A stretch of DNA of 64,000 bases, taken from Niallia taxi. Lineage in GTDB: Bacteria > Bacillota > Bacilli > Bacillales > Cytobacillaceae. Numbering within the stretch: position 1 is the first letter of the stretch; every line of letters starts with the position of its first letter. The notes beneath the pieces are model-generated. The model made no database searches and was not told where the DNA came from. It saw only the letters and a program-made list of their open reading frames with translations. Shown one piece after another: positions 60,628-64,000 of this stretch. The translations under genes were made by a program, and so were the position numbers. Location of the stretch: the NCBI RefSeq assembly GCF_004005475.1, contig NZ_RZTZ01000014.1, forward strand, positions 1-64,000. The letters are read 5' to 3'.

Positions 60628-61962
60628 TTAGAATTTGAATTGGTAATTTTCAATTTCCCAAGCATGAATTTGTGTACGGTAGTTATCCCACTCTGCTTTT
60701 TTCGCTGCAACATATTCATAGAATACGTGCTCGCCAAGTGTTTTAAGACCGATTTCACCTGCTTCTAGTTCAGCAACAGCTGCTTCTAGACCGCCTGGCA
60801 AGCTTTCAATGCCAAGTTCTTCGCGGCGTGCATCTGTCATGTGGAAAATATCTTCATTAACAGGTGCTGGAGCTTTCAATCCTTTTTCTACTCCATCCAA
60901 ACCAGCAGAAGCGATAACTGCAAATGTTAAGTATGGGTTAGATGCTGGATCTGGACAACGTAATTCTACACGAGTAGCCATGCCTTTTTTCGCAGGGATA
61001 CGAATTAATGCAGAACGGTTAGATGCAGACCAAGCAAGATATACTGGTGCTTCATAGCCAGGCACTAGACGCTTATAAGAGTTTACTAGCGGATTTGTTA
61101 CCGCCACAAAGCTCTTAACATTATCAAGGATACCTGCGATGAAAGAGTAAGCTTCGCTTGAAAGCTGTAATTCATCAGACTCATTATAGAAAATGTTTTC
61201 GCCGTCTTTGAAGAATGACATGTTAACATGCATTCCAGAGCCATTGATGCCAAATACTGGTTTTGGCATGAATGTTGCATGCAAACCGTATTGTGCTGCG
61301 ATTGTTTTAACAACCCATTTATAAGTTGTTGCAAGGTCAGCCGCACCAAGAGCGTCTGCATATTTAAAGTTAATTTCATGCTGGCCTTCTGCCACTTCAT
61401 GATGCAATGCTTCAATTGTGAAGCCCATTGCTCTTAATGTTTTGAAGATTTCAACACGAACCTTTTCACCTAAGTCTTTCGGAGATGGCTCAAAGTATCC
61501 GCCTCTATCACCTAAAACTGTTGTTGGATACCCTTGTGCATCTGTTTCAAACAAAAAAAATTCCAACTCTGGTCCTACAGAAATTGTATAACCTTGTTCT
61601 GCAGCACGTGCAACTGTTTTCTTAAGAACATTACGTGTGTCGCCTTCAAATAATGTGCCATCTGGATTTGTTACAGAGCAAAGGAAACGTGCTTCTGAGT
61701 ATCCTTCTTCTTCTGTCCAAGGCAACACAACAAATGTGTTTAAATCTGGGGCTAAGTAAGAATCCGATTTATTAATAGGTGAAAATCCTTTAATGGATGA
61801 ACCATCAATCATGATTTTCCCTTCTACTGCATCATCTAATTGAGCTGCTGTAATTGTGATATTTTTCAAAATTCCTTCAATATCGACAAATTGCATATGC
61901 AATAATTCAACGTTTTTTTCTTTAATGATACTTTGAATCTGTTCTAATGTAATTTCAGCCAT
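60628..61962 (-). CDS. glnA: Glutamine synthetase, type I
   Basis: A 444-residue enzyme that makes glutamine from glutamate, ammonia and ATP. Landmarks are D-G-S-S-I-K-G-F near 53, E-L-E-F-F near 132, H-H-E-V-A-E-G-Q-H near 188, N-G-S-G-M-H near 243 and the ATP/Arg region N-R-S-A-L-I-R-I-P near 316. The length equals the GlnR-linked GlnA of Bacillus. No glnR precedes it here; the neighbour upstream is a divergent MFS gene. It may be a second glnA or a rearranged locus. GTGAGGT precedes the ATG. Confidence 0.94.
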   Translation of the reverse strand: MAEITLEQIQSIIKEKNVELLHMQFVDIEGILKNITITAAQLDDAVEGKIMIDGSSIKGFSPINKSDSYLAPDLNTFVVLPWTEEEGYSEARFLCSVTNPDGTLFEGDTRNVLKKTVARAAEQGYTISVGPELEFFLFETDAQGYPTTVLGDRGGYFEPSPKDLGEKVRVEIFKTLRAMGFTIEALHHEVAEGQHEINFKYADALGAADLATTYKWVVKTIAAQYGLHATFMPKPVFGINGSGMHVNMSFFKDGENIFYNESDELQLSSEAYSFIAGILDNVKSFVAVTNPLVNSYKRLVPGYEAPVYLAWSASNRSALIRIPAKKGMATRVELRCPDPASNPYLTFAVIASAGLDGVEKGLKAPAPVNEDIFHMTDARREELGIESLPGGLEAAVAELEAGEIGLKTLGEHVFYEYVAAKKAEWDNYRTQIHAWEIENYQFKF

Positions 61963-62007
61963 GTCAATTTACCTCACAATCAATGTTCTAATATCTAACT
62001 TGAATTC

Positions 62008-62036
62008 ATTATAAGAAATTATTTATAGTTATACAA
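62008..62036 (-). promoter_or_regulatory. SigA promoter of glnA
   Basis: In the minus direction TTGTAT (62031-62036), a 17-base spacer and TATAAT (62008-62013), about 45 bases before the start codon. Confidence 0.7.
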
Positions 62037-62068
62037 TATCTTTTTTTAAAATTTTTTAAATATTTTAA

Positions 62069-62082
62069 AGATAGCGTTTACA
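62069..62082 (-). promoter_or_regulatory. cre-like site upstream of the glnA promoter
   Basis: TGTAAACGCTATCT in the minus direction matches the cre consensus TGWNANCGNTNWCA at all but the last position. It lies about 35 bases upstream of the -35, a position compatible with activation. Confidence 0.4.
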
Positions 62083-62268
62083 TTACCAGAATTTTGTGTA
62101 TGGGTTAATATTTGTAAAAATACGAAAATTCACTAAAAATAACTAATTTTATTGTTTTCTCTTCATCATTCTCTTGTTTTCGTATCATTTTAATATTTCC
62201 ATATTCGAAATAAATCGCCTATAGTTGCACATATATATGAATGTCTTTCAATGGAAAGAGGTAACAGT

Positions 62269-63450
62269 TTGACAAAAAAATCTCTATATTTGCTGTACTT
62301 TATCACCTTTCTTTCGATGACAGGCTATGGTGTCGTCCTTCCGGCTTTGCCTTACCTTGCCGCAAGCTTAGATTTAAGCTCCTTTCAAATGGGGACACTG
62401 ATTACGGGATGGGCATTGGCACAGTTTTTCAGTGTACCGTTTTGGGGGATGCTCGCAGATAGAATCGGGAAAAAGCCTGTCCTGCTTATTGGACTCGGTG
62501 GATTTGGAGTTGCCTTTCTATTATTATTGGCAGCAAACTCCTACCTTTCCCTTTTATTAATCAGAGTAATTGGCGCCATCCTTTCTTCTGGCATGCAGCC
62601 TGCTGCAATGGCACTTGTTACAAATCTCCATGACAAGAAAAACAGAAGTGAGGCGATTGCAAAAATGGGGGCAGCAAGCGGCTTGGGCTTTTTATGCGGC
62701 CCACTAGCAGGATCACTCCTTTCGCCCTTCGGCATGACTTCGCCATTTTTTCTTTCAGGGCTTTTAAGCCTGTTGGCCATTCCCTTTGCATGGATATTCA
62801 TAATAGATGGTCAGAACAAAAGAACGGCAAAACAGCATGAGGTTAATTTCCTTCAGTCTATAAGGTTTTTGTTTGAAAAAGACTACAAGCAATTATTCTT
62901 GATCACCTTAGGCATGGCGGTTGCTGCTTCTAGCTTGTTCTCCATGCTAGGTTTCTTGTTAATGGAGCGCTTTTTGGCAACTCCATTTGAAACAGGCGCC
63001 GCCTTCAGTATTCAATCTGGTGCAGCGGTTTTCGTACAGCTTGTTTTGTTTAGCTTTGTGTGCAGGCACCTCACGGAGAAAGTGACCGCCTCTTTTGGGT
63101 TAATTATTCAAGCGCTTGGTTTTGCCTGTATAGGTTTTTCTTTTCATTTGTCTGTTGTGTTTATAGGATGCATCTTGATAGGAATCGGAAGTGCATTTAC
63201 TAGACCGACATTAATCAGCATGCTTGCCAGACAAAACACTATTGGCCAAGGAACAGTAATGGGACTTCAAGCGGCAATGGATAGTCTTGGTCGAGGTGTC
63301 GGTCCACTTCTAGCAGGCCTTCTCTATTCAATGGCTCATTCCGGTCCATTTTTAATGGCTTTTGTTCTCTGTATCTGTTTATTTTTCTATTTTTCTTTTT
63401 CCAAATCTTTTACAGAACATCGCATGCATTCTAGGACTATAACCAAATAA
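62269..63450 (+). CDS. MFS efflux transporter (multidrug/tetracycline-type)
   Basis: A 393-residue, 12-helix carrier of the drug:H+ antiporter type. It has loop motif G-M-L-A-D-R-I-G-K-K-P near 66 and antiporter-type motif C G-F-L-C-G-P-L-A-G-S near 142. I take the TTG at 62269 as the start because AAAGAGGT sits seven bases ahead; the upstream in-frame ATG at 62251 overlaps that site and has none of its own. The substrate is unknown. It is divergent from glnA. Confidence 0.8.
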   Translation: MTKKSLYLLYFITFLSMTGYGVVLPALPYLAASLDLSSFQMGTLITGWALAQFFSVPFWGMLADRIGKKPVLLIGLGGFGVAFLLLLAANSYLSLLLIRVIGAILSSGMQPAAMALVTNLHDKKNRSEAIAKMGAASGLGFLCGPLAGSLLSPFGMTSPFFLSGLLSLLAIPFAWIFIIDGQNKRTAKQHEVNFLQSIRFLFEKDYKQLFLITLGMAVAASSLFSMLGFLLMERFLATPFETGAAFSIQSGAAVFVQLVLFSFVCRHLTEKVTASFGLIIQALGFACIGFSFHLSVVFIGCILIGIGSAFTRPTLISMLARQNTIGQGTVMGLQAAMDSLGRGVGPLLAGLLYSMAHSGPFLMAFVLCICLFFYFSFSKSFTEHRMHSRTITK

Positions 63451-63547
63451 AGATATTTTTTTACAGTAAATAGCTAGATTAATTTTTAGAATAGTGTTAA
63501 TTTTTAAAATATATAAAATATTAAAACATTAGGATGGTGCTAACATT

Positions 63548-64000
63548 ATGAATTCTATGAAAAAAATCACCTTCAGCAAAAGATTTCCAGACATGCCGAT
63601 TATCGGTTCTTCCTTTGCCGGATCACTTGATCATGTCATTCCCCTCTCCTACGGCTTCCCTGCTCCAGAGTCCTTCCCTCTTGATACGATGGTCACAGCG
63701 ACAGAACGGGCAATGAAAACACAAGGTTCCGGGGCAATGTCCTATACAGGTGGAAGTGGGATTAGTAATATTGTTAATTGGATTTTGAAGCGTTCCGAGC
63801 TGCGAGAAGTATATGCAAATAAAGATCAAATCATCGTTACGTCTGGAAGCATGCAGGCCATCGACCTAGTTGCCCGAACACTTACAGACCCAGGTGACGA
63901 AATTTGGATTGAAGCACCCTGTTTTTTTGGTGCTATCCGCACATTTAATTTAGCACAGGTAAATTTACGCTCCTTTCCTATTGATGAGAACGGCATTATT
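63548..64000 (+). CDS. PLP-dependent aminotransferase, class I/II (partial, 3' end beyond window)
   Basis: A frame of 151 codons, open to the window end. It begins after a short leader with AGGATGGTG, and has I-P-L-S-Y-G-F-P-A-P-E near 32-42, M-S-Y-T-G-G near 67 and I-V-T-S-G-S-M-Q-A near 102, followed by G-D-E-I-W-I-E-A-P near 122. These are the opening motifs of the fold-type I aminotransferases related to MocR/2-aminoadipate transaminases, without the N-terminal GntR DNA-binding domain. The catalytic Lys lies beyond the window. The substrate is undetermined. Confidence 0.85.
   Translation, partial: MNSMKKITFSKRFPDMPIIGSSFAGSLDHVIPLSYGFPAPESFPLDTMVTATERAMKTQGSGAMSYTGGSGISNIVNWILKRSELREVYANKDQIIVTSGSMQAIDLVARTLTDPGDEIWIEAPCFFGAIRTFNLAQVNLRSFPIDENGII

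Larger units (their letters stand above)
61963..62268. other. Divergent regulatory region between glnA and the MFS pump
   Basis: A 306-bp AT-rich gap without a gene. It holds the glnA promoter (62008-62036) and a cre-like site (62069-62082). I found no convincing TGTNA-N7-TNACA (GlnR/TnrA) box by eye. Confidence 0.5.

Overview
The window looks like about 64 kb of chromosome from a low-GC, endospore-forming, facultatively anaerobic member of the Bacillaceae. Spore or sporulation genes are scattered through it: an SspH-type and an SspN-type small acid-soluble spore protein, an Sda checkpoint peptide, two YjcZ-like Gly/Tyr-rich peptides, and a SigK-like promoter before a Gly-rich protein. Fermentative growth is shown by pflBA behind a perfect TGTGA-N6-TCACA palindrome. 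Gene content resembles the Bacillus circulans/Niallia type of genome, but the genus is an inference. No rRNA, tRNA, CRISPR array, prophage or integron was recognised. The only transposon trace is the first 40 bases, the 5' end of an IS3-type orfA.

Layout. 1-5.0 kb: IS end, YdjO-like zinc peptide, AlaX-type tRNA editing protein, RecQ, P-loop kinase-like protein. 5.0-8.3 kb: small spore-type Gly-rich proteins, YwbF-like MFS carrier, ZIP metal transporter, 45-aa basic peptide. 8.3-17.3 kb: ABC-F ATPase, membrane-anchored Mrr-like nuclease, D,D-carboxypeptidase, a MutS-like membrane ATPase broken by an in-frame TAA, mprF. 17.3-24.4 kb: pflBA, a 39-aa His-rich peptide, and the NAD salvage operon pncA-pncB-nadE. 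24.4-28.0 kb: a MifM-like stalling peptide before a second yidC, a crcB pair, small unknowns, a decayed YjbQ tail, sda. 28-35 kb: odhAB followed by an ArlRS-type two-component system. 35-38 kb: sspH, S-box riboswitch, metIC. 38-46 kb: winged-helix protein, SGNH hydrolase, YvgN-like reductase, separate nitrilase and GNAT genes, acyl-CoA dehydrogenase, PLD-like protein. 45.8-51.3 kb: plsY, sensorless histidine kinase, CapA-like protein, yneR/yneQ/yneP, lipoprotein, small peptides. 51.5-55.1 kb: tandem AAA+ protein, sspN, FbpB-like peptide with a strong promoter, ResA-like thioredoxin. 55.1-64 kb: a 351-bp dispersed repeat, a ykoGH-ykoJI-like two-component/PepSY operon, Mn-dependent pyrophosphatase, a stand-alone glnA, an MFS pump and the start of an aminotransferase.

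How it works together. Most genes are housekeeping or stress functions in short operons separated by clear intrinsic terminators. The most distinctive regulatory locus is the 96-codon ORF before yidC. It has the size, N-terminal membrane segment and C-terminal Trp-Ile/basic/acidic arrangement of MifM, and its last codons (CTCCTCCT) are the exact complement of the yidC Shine-Dalgarno. This matches the known MifM logic, in which nascent-chain stalling exposes the yidC2 ribosome site. Four copies of one intergenic repeat family, at different stages of decay, are the main genome-dynamics feature.
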